Source of the DNA: Pseudomonadota bacterium
GTDB lineage: Bacteria > Pseudomonadota > Alphaproteobacteria > Rhizobiales > Rhizobiaceae
Length of the DNA: 7,046 nt
Assembly: GCA_023428515.1 (NCBI GenBank)
Contig: JAEYXI010000625.1
Span: 1 to 7,046 of the forward strand
Direction: 5' to 3'
Position numbers and translations under genes: made by a program. Of the stretch, positions 6,574-7,046 are shown in pieces. The notes below the pieces were generated by a model, which was not told the DNA's origin, searched no databases, and was given only the letters and a program-made list of their open reading frames with translations. Position 1 is the stretch's first letter. Each line of letters begins with the position of its first letter.

Positions 6574-6593
6574 CTAGATGATTCTCTAGTGAG
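6566..6593 (-). promoter_or_regulatory. Possible promoter for the AT-rich orphan gene
   Basis: On - TATAGA (6566-6571) is a four-of-six -10 match, and CTCACT (6588-6593) 16 bases upstream is a weak -35 (three of six). It overlaps the -10 of the rightward promoter base for base. Weak on its own; supported mainly by its position about 33 bp upstream of the start codon. Confidence 0.2.
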
Positions 6594-6616
6594 CCGGCTG
6601 CCGCCCAAGGGACCTA

Positions 6617-7046
6617 ATGAGTATGCTTGATCCTCATCGCTCCACGCCATCGGGCAAGCCGCGCGCAAGGAGCTTCGGCATTGCCTTCGATGGCGTGCCG
6701 GGGCCGAACAACGCGATCACCGACGTGGCAGGCGTGACGGTCGGCTACACGACGCTGATCTCGGGCGAAGGTGTGCTCAAGACAGGCAAGGGGCCAGTCA
6801 GGACCGGCGTGACGGCGATCCTGCCCCGGCCGCGTGCCGAGATCACGAAGCCGGTCTTCGCCGGCATCTTCAGCGCCAACGGCAATGGCGAGCTGACGGG
6901 ATCGCATCTGATCGAGGAAATCGGCGCCTTCAACCTGCCGGTGACGATCACCAACACGCACAGCGCCGGGGTGGCGCGCGACGGCACTCTGCGCTGGGCA
7001 CACCGCGTGCGGCCCGGCGCGTTGGACGACGCCTGGGGATTGCCGG
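6617..7046 (+). CDS. P1/DmpA-family (S58) aminopeptidase, N-terminal part (3' truncated)
   Basis: Starts at ATG 6617 after AAGGGA (6607-6612, 4-nt spacer) and runs off the window after 143 residues. The translation has the family's N-terminal signature PGPNNAITDVAGVTVGY (28-44), then GPVRTGVTAILPR (59-71), the NGNGELTGSHLIEE block (88-101) and TNTHSAGVARDG (112-123). By family knowledge these enzymes are made as a precursor that cuts itself before a catalytic Ser/Thr to give alpha and beta chains, and then act as N-terminal nucleophile aminopeptidases on D- or L-amino-acid amides and esters, or on beta-peptides. The nucleophile lies beyond the window, so activity and substrate cannot be judged. 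There is no signal peptide, so it is probably cytoplasmic. Codons are GC-rich like the chromosome. An ATG at 6623 is a second possible start. Confidence 0.9.
   Translation, partial: MSMLDPHRSTPSGKPRARSFGIAFDGVPGPNNAITDVAGVTVGYTTLISGEGVLKTGKGPVRTGVTAILPRPRAEITKPVFAGIFSANGNGELTGSHLIEEIGAFNLPVTITNTHSAGVARDGTLRWAHRVRPGALDDAWGLP

Larger units (their letters stand above)
5717..6590. other. AT-rich foreign segment carrying one gene
   Basis: Base composition falls abruptly after the hairpin behind xseA and recovers at the GC-rich run from about 6591. As a measured example, bases 5821-5880 are 21/60 G+C (35%), whereas 5041-5100 inside xseA are 45/60 (75%). The segment contains one complete gene and its promoter region. 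No transposase, integrase, tRNA or convincing flanking repeat is visible, so the mechanism of entry is unknown. Boundaries are approximate, judged by eye. Confidence 0.6.

Noticed and set aside
5724..6588. Direct repeat TCTCTA (5724-5729 and 6583-6588) bracketing the AT-rich gene as a target-site duplication
   Set aside because: A 6-base match between two windows of about 100 bases is expected by chance, and no transposase ends accompany it.

Overview
The window looks like chromosome of a high-GC alphaproteobacterium of the Hyphomicrobiales, most like Mesorhizobium and its relatives (Phyllobacteriaceae). This is inferred from strong G/C preference at third codon positions, the 530-residue XseA with its MSD start and long coiled-coil region, and the other gene families present. 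The assignment is from memory of these families, not from a search.

Layout from left to right: (1) the C-terminal 134 residues of a LysR-type regulator on +, cut by the window start. (2) A complete DUF502 two-helix membrane protein on +. (3) A 67-residue glycine-zipper lipoprotein on +. (4) Tail to tail with it, only 19 bp away, a complete 732-residue membrane-anchored CHASE4-GGDEF-EAL protein on -, with every recognised catalytic motif for making and breaking cyclic di-GMP intact. (5) Upstream of it on the same strand, a 77-codon gene of unknown function with coding-like codon usage. (6) A short divergent promoter region with a 14-bp near-palindrome. (7) xseA on +, the large subunit of exonuclease VII. 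(8) An AT-rich stretch of about 0.85 kb carrying one unrecognised 268-residue gene on -. (9) The N-terminal 143 residues of a DmpA/P1-family (S58) aminopeptidase on +, cut by the window end.

The genes do not form one pathway. Regulator, membrane protein, lipoprotein, c-di-GMP enzyme, DNA repair nuclease and peptidase read as ordinary chromosomal backbone in short transcription units. The unrecognised AT-rich gene does not fit that backbone: its base composition and codon usage differ sharply from both neighbours and it sits alone between xseA and the peptidase gene, as expected of a recently acquired single-gene cargo. It is the best candidate here for something undescribed, but nothing in its sequence identifies its function. 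No CRISPR array, RNA gene, transposase or integrase is visible, and no gene-free stretch exceeds 300 bases.
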